Of a stretch of DNA of 64,000 nt, positions 35,300-47,514 are shown one piece after another (position 1 is the stretch's first letter; each line of letters starts with the position of its first letter). This DNA comes from Corticium candelabrum (taxonomy: Eukaryota; Porifera; Homoscleromorpha; Homosclerophorida; Plakinidae). The notes below the pieces were generated by a model. That model was given only the letters and a program-made list of their open reading frames with translations. It was not told the origin of the DNA and made no database searches. The stretch is from NCBI RefSeq assembly GCF_963422355.1, contig NC_085101.1, positions 2,954,502 through 3,018,501 on the forward strand, in the 5' to 3' direction. Made by a program: the position numbers and the translations under genes.

Positions 35300-36748
35300 A
35301 TGTCTCAAGACGGTAACGCTGCAGCTCCTGACGTTTCGTTACTACAGTTTGAGTACGTCCGAGAGTTACTACAAAAACCAAGTGAGAACTTGACTACTTT
35401 CACCAAGTCTCTGGCTGTCGAAGGGACAATACTCGATCAACTACTGGAAAGCAGCATTATCAAGGATGAAACCATACCCTCGGCGGTGCGTGAGGACCTA
35501 CAATCAAAGAGCAGAATTGAACAAGCGAAATCACTTCTTCGTGCGATAAGTGCTTGCAGAGAGGTACCTGTAGCCCATTTCCTTTTTCTTCTCTCCTTGC
35601 AAAAACCCGGAATTATCAACATCCTAGAAGAAGGACTGCTTGCCCGAGTTGAAGACGTTATGGAGACTAACTGGAATGTCCTGCAACTTGAAGAACCTGA
35701 TGTGTCAACATCATGGTCTGAAAAGAAAATCGAAATGGATAGGGAATTTGACTCACTTGCCCAATCTATGGAATGCAGTCGCCCAATCACCGTCTTATGT
35801 GTGGGAAAAACTGGAGCAGGAAAGTCAACACTTGCAAATGCTCTAAGCGGAAAGCTTGCAACTGACCCAGGCAGTGCTCAAACGGGACGAGGAGGCACAT
35901 CTGTTACAAAAAATGTGGAAAGAATTGAATGTTTTGGCAACAATATTCCATTTACTTTCTGGGACACACCTGGACCAACAAAAGACACAGAGGATAGCGA
36001 GACTTTTTCAGACATCAAGCAAGAAGTAGAGCAACAAGGAGGCAAACCGGATCTGCTCATCTTCTGTGCTCCCGCACACGAGGCACGAGATCGTCCCGAG
36101 AATGGCATGATTATTGAGAACCTGACCAAGGAACTTGGTAAAAAGATTTGGGATAATGCCGTTATTGTTTTCACTCAAGCCAATCTAGTCATGGATCCCG
36201 ACCATGAAACAACAACAGCTGCATACTTTCACAAACACTGTGTTTCTGAGATGACTAACAGGTACCGCAAATTTCTGGTCGAGAAAAGTGGCCTCTCTGC
36301 TCAAGAAGCTGAAATGGTTCCTTGTGTGCCTTTGGGAAGAAATGCACAGACTTACCTTCCTGATGGTACCGAGTGGAAGAAGAATTTCTGCATGGTCTGC
36401 TTACGTAGAGCCTCCAAAGATATTCGAGGAATTCTTGCCAGTTCAAGCATCTTAAATTCTGATCAATTACCTGTACCCATGACTGGGATTGATAAGCTTC
36501 GGATGATGTTGAGCATAAGTGATGGTCAACTGAGGGGTGCTGCTGTTGGTATTGCTGTTGGTATTGGTGCTGCTTTTAGAGTTCGAGTTGCAGCTGGCGC
36601 TCAAGTTGCAGCTGCTGTTCTAGCAGCTAATGCATCAACAGGTATGATTGGAGCCACAGTGGGAGTGGGAGCGACCGGAATAGGGGTATGCATAGCAGGG
36701 TACTATGCAATACGTTTCTATAAACGTTACAAAGCAAGAAACAAGTGA
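35300..36748 (+). CDS. CARD-like / AIG1-TOC34-like GTPase / glycine-zipper protein, whole
   Basis: Single-exon frame of 482 residues starting MSQDGNAAAPDVS. Residues about 15-110 form an amphipathic helical domain with a CARD-like pattern (ILDQLLESSIIKDE...SRIEQAKSLLRAI...HFLFLL...). Then a P-loop GTPase: G1 GKTGAGKS (169-176), G3 DTPG (222-225), and an unusual G4 TQAN (292-295) in place of N/TKxD, reminiscent of AIG1/TOC34-type proteins. Conserved VPLGRNAQTYLPDGTEWKKN follows. Residues 411-472 are Gly/Ala-rich and hydrophobic (GAAVGIAVGIGAAF...GATVGVGATGIGV) and then basic (FYKRYKARNK), suggesting membrane insertion. Compared with other copies, loss of one base near 36735 removes a conserved tail of about 20 residues. 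Likely a death-fold-coupled, membrane-acting immune-type GTPase; function inferred. Best supported copy in the window. Confidence 0.8.
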   Translation: MSQDGNAAAPDVSLLQFEYVRELLQKPSENLTTFTKSLAVEGTILDQLLESSIIKDETIPSAVREDLQSKSRIEQAKSLLRAISACREVPVAHFLFLLSLQKPGIINILEEGLLARVEDVMETNWNVLQLEEPDVSTSWSEKKIEMDREFDSLAQSMECSRPITVLCVGKTGAGKSTLANALSGKLATDPGSAQTGRGGTSVTKNVERIECFGNNIPFTFWDTPGPTKDTEDSETFSDIKQEVEQQGGKPDLLIFCAPAHEARDRPENGMIIENLTKELGKKIWDNAVIVFTQANLVMDPDHETTTAAYFHKHCVSEMTNRYRKFLVEKSGLSAQEAEMVPCVPLGRNAQTYLPDGTEWKKNFCMVCLRRASKDIRGILASSSILNSDQLPVPMTGIDKLRMMLSISDGQLRGAAVGIAVGIGAAFRVRVAAGAQVAAAVLAANASTGMIGATVGVGATGIGVCIAGYYAIRFYKRYKARNK

Positions 36749-36914
36749 AGGAGAACGAGAACCTGACTGGTGACTATGAAGACGCCCAGACAGCTTGATG
36801 GAAGTTGTGACTTCTAACTAAGGACAGAAAACAATGACGTTTTAGTTCAAGTAGCTAAGCAGACTTGCATGCCTTGCAATGCATAAATTTATGTCATTTC
36901 TTATTTCTTGGTTA

Positions 36915-37867
36915 CAGTCCGCGTCAAAACTATTGACACATTCCGGTTTAATTGTACTATTTTGGAAAGTCTTTTTGTTTTGCTATATAGCGCCAGATTT
37001 CTCAAACAGCTGAAAAGTAGTCACAAAAGCTATTCCATAGTCTGCGCATCCACTTAGAGAACTTTTCCATTGTAAAATGAGTCGTGAAAGACAACGCCGC
37101 GATATTCTGTTACTATATACTGCTCTGGTACAAAGAAGCCATCTACGATCTCCCAACTTTTACGTGTTTCTCGCTCTAATGTTTACTGAAATCTCAAAAG
37201 ATTGGACGCTGGAGAACGTAGAGCTTCCCGCGGAAGACCAAAAAACTAGCTGAAAACCATCGAACAGCCTAGTGAACATGGCGCACACAAGGAACAACGA
37301 AATCAGCAAACAAACTTGCCCATCAGCTAGCAGCGCAGGAAGGACTTGTCAGTTCTTCCACCAGCAGAAGAGAACTTCATGACGCAGGGTATCGCTACAC
37401 TATGCCTAAGAAAATTCCGCTAGTGAAGCTAACGAGATTCTGGGCGTGTCACGGTCATGATTGGCCCGCTATCTTACTAGATCTTGCACTAATAGAAAAC
37501 CTCTGGACGATCATCAAGCGGCGTGTTGAGCTTCGTACGCCTCAAAACGTTCATAAATTTGAAGACGCGATCCAGGTGGAGTGGCAGTTGCTCCCACTTT
37601 GTGATCTGTTGCCATACATCGAACGCATGTGTAGCCGAATGCGCCTTGTCTAGCTGGCTTGGGAAATGCTATCAAAAAATGAAAGGAGGACACAAGCTAC
37701 TGATGCGCACTTGTGTGTTTCCAAAAGTCTAACGAACCTACGAGCATACACAATAGTTCTTTTCTAGCTAGAAAACGGACATCACGTGAAAACGGATGCG
37801 TTTCTGCTCACGCTACACATGGCCACGCCTCCAAGCGTAAATGTGTCAATAGTTTTGACGCGGACTG
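36915..37867 (+). mobile_element. Tc1/mariner element, internally deleted
   Basis: Terminal inverted repeats CAGTCCGCGTCAAAACTATT... of at least 27 bp at both ends, flanked by the TA duplication. The GTPase copy at 30795 has the uninterrupted site (TTAGTTACAAAAAACTAG), which shows the insertion directly. The 3' part encodes a transposase C-terminus (HGHDWPAILLDLALIENLWT...IIKRRVELRTPQNVHKFEDA). The N-terminal third and catalytic centre are missing or shifted, so it is not autonomous. Confidence 0.9.
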
Positions 37868-38169
37868 TACAAAAATTTAGATGGTAAAAATGACGTCACA
37901 CTTGCTTCTGAAATAATATATTGTATGGTCATTTCATTACTTTGAGAATATACCTTGCCTTAGCCATACGAATAATTGTTTATCTCTTAATTATAAATTC
38001 TTTTACTAATATATTCCAAAAATGGTAACATTCTATATATCAATTTTGAATACCAATTAATCTAACACTAACTAAATAAACATTTAAGAATCGTATGAAT
38101 TCTCTGAGGTTACTGAAACTGAATGCGGAGCCGGATCTCATACGAGAAACTGGCTAGCTGGTTTGTCAG

Positions 38170-38950
38170 CCCGTTCGATGTCTCAAAATAGTATGCCGAT
38201 CTTGACGTTTTGTTACCATAGTTTGAGTACGTCCGAGAGTTATTAGGAACCCCAAGTGAGAACTTGACTATTTGCACCAAGTCTCTGCCTGTGGAAGGGA
38301 CAAAACTTGATCTACTGCTAGAAAGCAACACTATCAGGAATGAAACCATACTCTCGGCCTTGCGTGAGGATCTACAATCAAAGAGCAGAATGCAACAAGC
38401 GGAATTCCTTCTTGACATGATAAGTGCTTGGAGAGACCTATCTAGACGTCTATAGTAAATTCCCATATGTATTTGTTCTTTCTGTCCAAATACCTGGAAT
38501 CATCAACCTTCTAGAAGAAGCACTACTTGTCCGAGTTGAGAAACCTATAGAGACTACCTGGAAGATGCTGCATTCTGAACTAACTCACACATCAACATCA
38601 GAGTCTCATACATCAACATCAGGGTCTGAAGAGGCAATCAAAATGGAAAAATTGTTTGTCTCGCTTGCAGAATCTATGAAATACAATTGTCCAGTCACCA
38701 TCCTCTGTGTAGGCAAAGCTGGAGTAGAAAAAGTCAACGCTTGCAAATGCTCTACAGTTCAGGCCCGGATCCACAAAGTTTCGAAAGAGGGGGTTGACCT
38801 GGTAGCAGTAATTTATAGCATTACTAATTTTCTCTTTTCTAATAAAAATATAAGAAATTATTGAACCACGCCTATTGGAAATGAGGGGGTTGAAACCACT
38901 TAACTCCCCAATCTGGATCCGGTCCTAAGTCTACTTGGAAAGCTATGAAA
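38170..38950 (+). pseudogene. CARD-GTPase copy A5, broken and truncated
   Basis: CARD-like part (SLPVEGTKLDLLLESNTIRN, 38280-38340), then VQIPGIINLLEEALLVRVEK (about 38487-38545), a repeated TSTSESHTSTSGSEE insert, and VTILCVGKAGVEKVN where the P-loop is lost by a one-base shift. Homology stops soon after the P-loop, interrupted by a small hAT-like element. The unit A/B junction follows. Confidence 0.75.
38759..38929. mobile_element. Small non-autonomous hAT-like element
   Basis: About 170 bp with ends CAGGCCCGGATCCACA and, inverted, TAGGACCGGATCCAGA. The GTPase sequence continues across it (TCTAC before, TCTACTTG after; compare the uninterrupted GCTCTACTTGCAAAGCTG at 31616), giving an imperfect 8-bp target duplication. 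Confidence 0.65.
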
Positions 38951-39948
38951 TGCTACAAAGGCAGTAACTATGAACCCATATAGAGTTTATGTGCCCGAAG
39001 CCTGCTGTCGATGAATGAGTATATCACCTAAACTGTAAACTTGAAAAATTCAATTGTTTGTTTAGCTATTCCTGTATGATAGACGCCAAATGAATGTGCT
39101 CAAACTCTAATGAAACATTTGAGGTAATGATAATTTGCAATAAGATCGATTGAAATTGTAAACGTATGATATGATCATATGATATTAAACAACTCCAATA
39201 CGTGTGTGTGTGTGTGTGTGCACGTGCGCATGAAGGTGCATATGTGTGCCTATTCACAAACACTGTAACATGAATTCGTGGCCTCTTCTCACTACTCCTT
39301 ACTTTTTTACATCTACAGTATATCTTCTGACTCCATGCAACCTGACAGTATCAATATAATGAAACCGTAATGGAAGAAATTCTACTACATGCTGCAGAAG
39401 CACAACCATCACTATTACCTGTCTGACAAACTTCAGTTAATTTTACAAACGTCATAATATCCCTTTCCTGTACCTCAAGGCAATGCGACTCCATAATAGT
39501 TATGTGTTCCAACATTGAAACATCGATAGGAACACAGTAGAACTCGAAGTGGTATAACTCCTGCATTATTCTTTACTCCAAGCACCTAGACAACAAACGA
39601 CCATTACCTGATAGGGTAAACTGTATGTGAGATGTTATATACTTTGCGACTGCTAACAAATTGTACACACTCCAGCCACGTATTCAAAAATGACTCTCTA
39701 CATACAGCACCCTTCCGAGTGGCTGCAAGTGATTTTCTCAGCTCTGGATGAAATTTCAATAAGACACGTGAACGAGAAGTTCTGCAGTAAAAGAGGACAC
39801 AAACACACATAAAACATACTTAACCATAAAAATATTGACATTAACTGAATATGATGATTATGAATGTAGAAAGCGGAAGAAGATAGAAAGCCACAAATTA
39901 AAAAGGATCAAAGCCAAATTAACAATAAAATTAATTACTACATAGTAG

Positions 39949-39952
<4 letters not shown>

Positions 39953-40028
<76 letters not shown>
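39953..40028. repeat. (TA)n microsatellite (unit B)
   Basis: Counterpart of the tract at 23443-23520 in unit A. Confidence 0.96.
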
Positions 40029-40035
<7 letters not shown>

Positions 40036-40299
40036 CACTAATTATATTATAGTAGTAATCACGAATAAAACAATTACCTATCTTTCAAGCTTTTTAGCAC
40101 AATACGAGCAGCAGCTTCCTATTAGAAGAAATCACATTACATCATATTGACTGTTGACTCTCAACTGAATTCATTACTCAAAGGCACAATACTTCGTCCT
40201 CTTGTTCTGATGAAACTGGAAGTTCTTGTAGCAGAGGGTTAGCTTCGCAGTACAACTCATTCTGTGACAGATACTTAATCTATTGGACAATATAATGTT

Positions 40300-40411
40300 T
40301 AGACACGGCCCCAGACTCACGTGAGTTTGGCAGTGTCTGGTTCCCGTATGTTGGAGGTGTCATACGGGAACCAGACAATGCCAACCTCACGTGAGTCTGG
40401 GGACAAGGCTA
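40300..40411. mobile_element. hAT-type MITE in LRR intron (unit B)
   Basis: Same element as at 23792 and 61085. Here the 8-bp target duplication ATAATGTT is perfect on both sides (40292-40299 and 40412-40419). The two halves are close inverted copies. Confidence 0.85.
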
Positions 40412-41499
40412 ATAATGTTGATGATATACAAGGATATGCAGATACAGATGCATGGCTCATACTGTGAACATACTAACAGATGAAGGAAATGAAACAAACC
40501 TCGTATGGAAAGGAAACACGTTCATTGACAGATACATCTAATACCAATAATGCTACACAGCCTTCAATATTCTAAACAAATAACATATAAATTTAAATTA
40601 GTGACGTTTAAAATTATGCATTAAACATAATCAATCAAATCAAACAAATAGCAGTACCCACATGGTTCAATCTTGGAAGTTTGTTCTTCTGTAAGTACAA
40701 CTTTTTCAACTTCTTCAAATGACTAATTTCATTAGGCAAGCTGTAATACAATTACACTATAGTGAATGAGATGGCAACTGAGTCCCACACCTTACAGTGT
40801 TAGTAGATTGTCAGACATGTTAAGTTCTCTTAGCTCATCAAGACTGACAATTTCAGGTGGTAGGACAGTCAGTTGGTTGCGAGCAAGACTCAACCACATG
40901 TTCACGATACAGTAATGTATATCTAATAGTTTTCAAGTTGACACATTAAGATGTGACCATGTTATAACCGATAAAAACTCTCTTTAAAATCCTGGATTCA
41001 CCATTGTAGTAGTTACAAAGTCGTTGTTCATGATGTTGACAAAACAGTCAGAATTGATAGCACATGATCAAGGACATATATTACTATCGGTGATTCTTGT
41101 CATAACGAAAACAATTTACGAGCACGCTTACAACAGATAAACAAATTGGATAGCCTAGTAGAAAAGCTATATGCATGCATTGACAACTGCACACTATGCA
41201 TTGCAATCTGCCTGCATTGTACTGTTCAATAAGAAAAACAGACTTAAGCGACTAAGTATTGTTAGTCTAGAAACGTTACAATATGATTTTCTACTGTCAA
41301 AACTACAACAATAATTATTGACTCTTGGAAGCTTAATTAATTGTAATTGTAATTACAATTACAATTACAATTACTGTCAATTGTAATTGTAACCATACAT
41401 CTGACAAAAATTGGCATGATATTATATGTTAACCAATGTCCAAAGGACACTATTTCATATTCAAAAAAAATTATAAAAATGGTCAGGAAATTAAATGAA

Positions 41500-41534
<35 letters not shown>

Positions 41535-43745
41535 CATGTAAATATATTACATATGAAGATATCAAAGTAAAGATACATGTATGCCAAAAGATACTACAAC
41601 AGTCTTTCTATCCTATAGTATTACACATGCATTTCAATCACAATAAAATACTCAAGAAGATTATCATTCAAGTTCAAAAGAGTCAGTCCTTGCAAAGAAA
41701 CTATTCATGCACATAACCGACCAATATCTTAATACAAAGTAATAAACAGAAATTAAGGTAAACACTTACTGACAACATTCGGAGCAAGTTCACAAATATG
41801 GTTTCCAAACAAGTGTAAAATGTTGAACTTAGGAAGGAAACTAAGCTGATCGGGGACACACGACAGATGGTTATTACCAAGATTTACAGATGTCAGCTGC
41901 CAAACAAAACCGCATTAGGAAGCTCTAATTACCAAGAAAAACAAGCACAACATGTAAATTACACGACTACCATTCAACCACACCACACACTGTATGAGCA
42001 TTTTACCACTTCATTTTAACAAATAAATACAATTTGTCATGTAAATAGTAATTACTGATAAAATTGACAAAGGGTTTTGTGGAAGTATGACGTGGGAAAA
42101 GGGTCTGACTACGTACAAGAGACTACCTTAGCTGTGTAAATAACATCACATTAATTCTTAGAAATAACTGATATTCTTCCTCTATTAAAGTTCTGTAACC
42201 CTGTCAAATTTCATCAAAATCAATCAACACACTTTTAGTAATTCTGTCTACAAACAAGCAAACGAACCAGCCAAAAACAAACCAGATGAAACACAACTTC
42301 CTCGAGAGGTAAAGAGCATGCAATTTTCTTGTTTCTGGTATTTTCAATGTTTGCAAAAAGATATAAAGCCCTGCAAAAATAATCCAATATACTAATAAGC
42401 TTATAAATAAATAACAATGGAAACATTAAAATTGTACGCTTTAAGTACTTAGGAGATAAAAATAACAAACAAACTCATACCAATAATCTAAATATTAATT
42501 AATCAAATAAGTAAAGTACCAGTACCATCTATTTTTTAATCGTTGTGTACGGACTCTCCAAAATTTAACTTTATAAATTGTTTCAATGTTCGTTGATATG
42601 TATTTAATACCTCTTTGAGATGAGTGATTTTATCACACAGAGAAGTGAGAGAGTTGTTCTTGAAGCTGACTGACTGAAGAGTCTGTAGTTTGCTGATAAG
42701 AGCAGGAAAGCGATCGAGACGCTTGTTTGCTAAGTTGATTGACTTCGGTCTCGTCTTGCTTGCGTTTAGCAACAGCAAGTCACTCATGTTGTCACAACGA
42801 AGTTTAACGTGTGTTACCGTGCATTGGAGCTCCGAGGCACTTAGACTGGTCTGAAACCCTCCTCCGGCCTCTGTAAGCGCTCAAGAGCCCAGCGGAGACG
42901 TCTGTACGTTTGCAAACAACACATCCTGTAATCAACAAGACGACGACTCGAAATTCCGGCTTAAACATTTGTATCTGCGTTTTGTTGTTATTTTTTCTGA
43001 CAATTTTATGTTAAAATTGTGTGTTTTGTTACTGTAGAACGACATCCGCTAATTAATTTATTAACAATAAAATCATAGTTAAATCTACACATGACGTAAC
43101 ATTAATTACGTCGTCTCGTGTTCAACCACGTGCTGGTGTCATCATCATGATCTAGCTAGATACGGGAATGGCGCACGACGAGTCAGTTGTTTACAAGCCC
43201 GGGCAAGTGGAAAGATGTATTTGCTGACATCCGCTAAATAACTAATTAATTAATATATAACTATTAACTTTTCAAGGCAACAAACGTCACTACATTGTAT
43301 AGTCGTCACTCTAGACACGTGATGCAACAGATGCGTCATCTCGTGCCTAAAATATTACCTACTAATGTAGACTCGTTTAAACCAATTACGAAATTGACGA
43401 TACGAATCTCGCACGCAGACGACTTCTGTTATGACATTGCTGCTAGACTCGCGAGCCCATACTGCATTCACGTGCGCGCCACTTACTTATACGGGAGCTG
43501 GGCACCACATGTACGTACACGTGGGTACACGTATATACAGTTCAAACCAGGACACGTTGAAAGATATACTTGCTGACTTCCACAAAAAAATTATTACCAT
43601 ATAATTAATAACTATTTATGGTAACAGACGTCTTTATATTGACTCGTTTGGGCACGTCCGCATATACACGTGTTAGACCACGTGCTGGCTCCTATAAAAA
43701 GATGGGAACCGGGCCCCACGAGGCAGAAGTCCGGTCACACGTTGA

Positions 43746-44738
43746 ATGATGTACTTGTTAGCAGCGCTCGTATCTCTGTCTTTGTCGCACACAACCAATG
43801 CGGCCTGTTGCTTACCCTACAGCTACCTGATATCAGGCTCTGGATTGCAAGCACAGATGTATCATGTCACTCCTCAACTCTTCGCATTGGACAACTTCAT
43901 GATAGCCTACGACATCAAATCTGAGAGGGCTGTACTCAACATGACTATGGCGAACGTACTAAACGGTGATAAAATTATAGAAACTATCTACATTGACAAC
44001 AAAAAGGTGACTGTGTCTATAAAATTATAATTAATTAATTAATTATGTAATCAAATATATCACATCTACGGAATGGTCAGTCATTCTAATTTGTTTATCT
44101 CCAAAAAAAAAGAAAACGGAACATGTGGTCTTTGACAACACATGTGTTGAAGTACATGACATGCTAACAGGACTAAGCAACTGTTTACCACGTAAGCCAG
44201 TCACGTGACCTTCTGTGCTACGTAATATATGTTGGCTTATGTATACGCAGCTAATGCTAGGAGTGTGGCCAATGTTACGATTCATGGTCAAGTGTATTGT
44301 TCGGTCGTTACATTTTCCACATCAGTCTATTCCGGCTCGCTCGAATATCTATCTCTGAATACCATGATTATTTCTGAAAATTGTATTCCAATGGCTGCTG
44401 CCAGTTTTTTCCGAGAAGACAACACAACTGCTGGAATAGCATCAGAGATAGACGGTGCTAACGTGTTGTTGTACTATGATGTCGAAACACTACCCAACCC
44501 TGACATTCTAACACTCCCAAAAATCTGCTTTAGTGCACAAAGTCTTGAGACATCTGGAGTCTCCAAGAATAAGCTCGCATTTTTTCACATGGTAAATTGA
44601 TATAAATATATTATTATTGGAAGTGAAATGACAATATTGTTGTCTTTCAAGATGGAGGGAGTTGAGTCGTTTGATGTCTTCACCATTCTCAACCGTCTTA
44701 CTCAGATATCTTCAGATAACAAAAAGAAATCTGATTGA
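43746..44738 (+). CDS. Ependymin-related secreted protein (unit B)
   Basis: Four exons: 43746-44006, 44113-44191, 44251-44591, 44652-44738; 255 residues, one codon shorter than the unit A gene (CCLPYSYL against CCLPYKSYL). Signal peptide MMYLLAALVSLSLSHTTNA. Ependymin-type cysteines and YD...R strand are all kept, as are all splice sites. Substitutions relative to unit A are few (for example TPQLF for TPLLF, MANVLNGDK for IANVLNGEK), and the frame is open, so this copy looks functional. The upstream region keeps a TATA-like TATAAAAAG about 50 bp before the start and the CACGTG-rich repeats (about 43130-43745). Confidence 0.75.
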
Positions 44739-45592
44739 GTTGGAAAATGGTGTACTTTGTCAGAATTCAGAATTCAAGCTGTGGTTACTGATTTCACTGT
44801 TAGCTTATTTGCTGATTTAATTGCTAGCATAGCATAGTTGCTGATTTCATTGCATGCATGCTCTTTTTGCTGACTAGCTAGGTTCTTTGCACTTGCATGT
44901 TGATCGATAATTTGGTAGTCGATTTTCAGTAACTAGTAGGAATACAACTTAGTAGCAAAATGCTCTTCACTTTAGTGTCAGTGGCATACATTGCATTGAG
45001 ATTCGGTTGGCGCTGGGCTCCATGCATGTTTGCAGCTGTGAATAAACAAGACGTCATTACTACCCACGTGATTTAACAATTACCTCAACTCATATGTAGA
45101 CTAGTTCTAAGGTAATTACGACACATTCCAAATCTAGGAGACGTAGTTCTCACAGGGCGTGTATGTACACTGTACGCACTTCGACATTTGTTTTAGTGTC
45201 CCGGATATGTCTTTGTAGATATCTTTAACCCTTTAATTATTTAATAAATTGATATTGGTTTTGCAAAATACTGCTGTTGGAGATCAGTCACTAGAACTTT
45301 AAAAGTTCGGATACAGCTTGAAAATACTTTAGCCATACGAATTGCCTAGCTTTTAATAAATTAATTATTTTATAGATTTTTATTAATTAATATACTCTAA
45401 AAACGTTAACATTATAAATTAAAATATCAATTAATCTAACACTAAATATAACAAGATTTAAAAATAAAAAAATTCGAAATCGAGTGTGATTTGTGATATG
45501 GAAACCGAAAGTTGAGAAGAGTCATAGGACTTAGTTACTGAAACTAGATGCGGAAACCGGATAAGACGGGATAACATCAAAAGGATAGAGTA

Positions 45593-45604
45593 GAAAGGGA
45601 AAGT
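45593..45604 (+). promoter_or_regulatory. Interferon-response-like motif, unit B copy
   Basis: GAAAGGGAAAGT, same position relative to copy B1 as 29158-29169 has to A1. Conservation reflects duplication and not necessarily function. Confidence 0.25.
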
Positions 45605-45632
45605 GGCTAGTTGTCTGGTTCAGAACGTTGTC

Positions 45633-47126
45633 ATGTATCAAACCAGTTGCAGCTCCTGACGTTTCGTTACAACAGTTTGAGTACGTCCGAGAGTTACTAC
45701 AAAAATCAAGTGAGAACTTCACTATTTTCACCAAGTCTCTGGCTGTCGAAGGGACAATACTTGATCAACTACTGGAAAGCAGCATTATCAAGGATGAACC
45801 TGCAGCATTGTACCCTCGGCGGTGAGTGAGGACCTACAATCAAAGAGCTGAATTGAACAAGCGAAATTACTTCTTCGTGCGATAAGTGCTTGCAGAGATG
45901 TATCTGTAGTCCATTTCCTTTTCTTTCTTTCCGTGCAAAAACCCGGAATCATCAACATCCTAGAAGAAGGACTGCTTGCCCGAGTTGAAGACGTTTTGGA
46001 GACTAACTGGAACATCCTGCAACTCGAAGAACCTGATGTGTCAGCATCATGGTCCGAAAAGAAAATCGAAATGGATAGGAAATTTGTCTCACTTGCTCAA
46101 TCTATGGAATGCATTCGCCCAATCACCATCTTATGTGTGGGCAAAAGTGGGGTAGGAAAGTCAACACTTGCAAATGCTCTAAGCGGAAAGCTTGCAACTG
46201 ACCCAGAAAGTGCTCAAACAGGACGAGGAGGCACATCTGCAACAACAAAGATGAAAATAATTGAATGTTTTGGCAACAATATTCCGTTTACTTTCTTGGA
46301 CACACCTGGACCGACAAAAGACACAGAGAATCATAAAACTTTTTCAGACATCAAGAAAGAAGTAAAAAACAAGGAGGCAAACTGGATTTGCTCATCTTCT
46401 GTGTTCCCACACAGGAGGCGCGAGATCATCCCAAGAATGGCATGATTATTGAGAACCTGACCAAGGAACTTGGTAAAAAGATTTGGGATAATGCCATTAT
46501 TGTTTTCACTCAAGCCAATCTAGTCATGGATTCCCACCATGAAACATCAACAGCAGCATACTTTCACAAACACTGTGTTTCTGAGATGACTAACAGGTAC
46601 CGCAAATCTCTCGTCGAGAAAAGTGGTCTCTCTGCTCGAGAAGCTGAAATGGTTCCTTGTGTACGTTTGGGAAGAAATGCACAGACCCACCTTCCTGATG
46701 GTACCGAGTGGAAGAAGAATTTCTGCATGGTCTGCTTAAGAAGAGCCTCCAAAGGTATTCGAGGAATTCTTGCCAGGTCAAGCATTTTAAATTCAGATCA
46801 ATTAGCTGTACCCATGACTGGGATTGATAAGCTTCGGATGATGCTGGGAATAACTGGTGGTTCAGTGTGGGGGGGGGGGTGCTGCTGTTGGTATTGGTAC
46901 TGGTATAGGAAATGCAGTTAGAGATGGAATTGCAGCTGGTGCTGTAGCAGCTGCCCCTACTGGACCAGGAGCTATCATTGGAGCCACAGTAGGAGGAGTG
47001 GGCGGAATAGGAGTAGGTATAGGAGCATACTTCGCAATACCTTTCTATCAACGTTACAAAGCCAAGGAACGAGTGAAGGAGTACGAGAACCTGATTGGTG
47101 ACCATGAAGACGCCCACACAGCTTGA
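45633..47126 (+). pseudogene. CARD-GTPase copy B1, broken
   Basis: Counterpart of A1. The CARD-like part stays open longer here (ENFTIFTKSLAVEGTILDQL in one frame), but the start codon frame is still lost and the frame ends at PAALYPRR. GTPase part from 45933 with GKSGVGKS and LDTPGP; one-base loss near 46366; run of 11 G near 46869, again one more than the frame needs; conserved tail VKEYENLIGDHEDAHTA. Confidence 0.75.
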
Positions 47127-47514
47127 TGGAAGTTGTGACTTCTAACTAAGAACAGAAAATAGTGACGTTTTAGTTCAAGTAGCTAAGCAAACTTGCATGC
47201 CTTGCATTGCATAAATCTATCTTATTTCTTAGTTACAAAAAAACTAGATGGTAAGAATGACGTCACACTCACTTCAGTAAAAATATATGGTCATTTCATT
47301 ACCTTCCTCTAGCGATAGGAATAAATGTTTAGCTCATTTTTAATTTTTTTACTAATATATTCCAAAATGGCAACATTTTATATATTAATTTTGAATGCCA
47401 ATTAATCTAACACTAACTAAATAAACATTTAACAATTATATAAATTCTCTATGGTTACTGAATCTGAATGCGGAAACCGGATATCATACGGGAATCTGGC
47501 TGGCTGGTTTGTTC

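Larger units (their letters stand above)
22412..38960. repeat. Tandem segmental duplication, unit A
   Basis: Collinear with 38965-57500 (unit B): LRRC58-like gene, ependymin-related gene, then a series of CARD-GTPase copies. Offsets are steady at about 16435-16445 over most of the length (for example 29198 and 45633, 35300 and 51743). Stretches such as 31000-33200 against 47440-49640 differ at only a few positions. Homology to unit B begins near 22412 and near 38965, in the 3' flank of the LRR gene. The unit ends in a decayed GTPase copy at 38.2-38.95 kb. Confidence 0.92.
39475..42787 (-). pseudogene. LRRC58-like gene copy, unit B, exon losses
   Basis: Exons 1, 2 and 5-10 are recognisable at the expected places (exon 1 42787-42611, starting MSDLLLLNASKTRPKSINLA; exon 10 39585-39475). 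The 3' half of exon 3 with its donor is missing near 41655, and the first part of exon 4 with its acceptor is missing near 40898. Together these remove about one and a half LRRs and two splice sites. A product with exons 3-4 skipped is conceivable, but I call it a pseudogene. Confidence 0.75.

Noticed and set aside
35437-35790. Minus-strand frames inside the GTPase genes (also 53510-53965 inside the transposase)
   Set aside because: Shadows of well-supported plus-strand genes.
35300-36748. Calling the GTPase an IRG/p47 or GBP
   Set aside because: The P-loop and DTPG context and the TQAN/VPLGR segments look closer to AIG1/TOC34-type proteins, and no IRG or GBP helical domain is seen; exact family left open.
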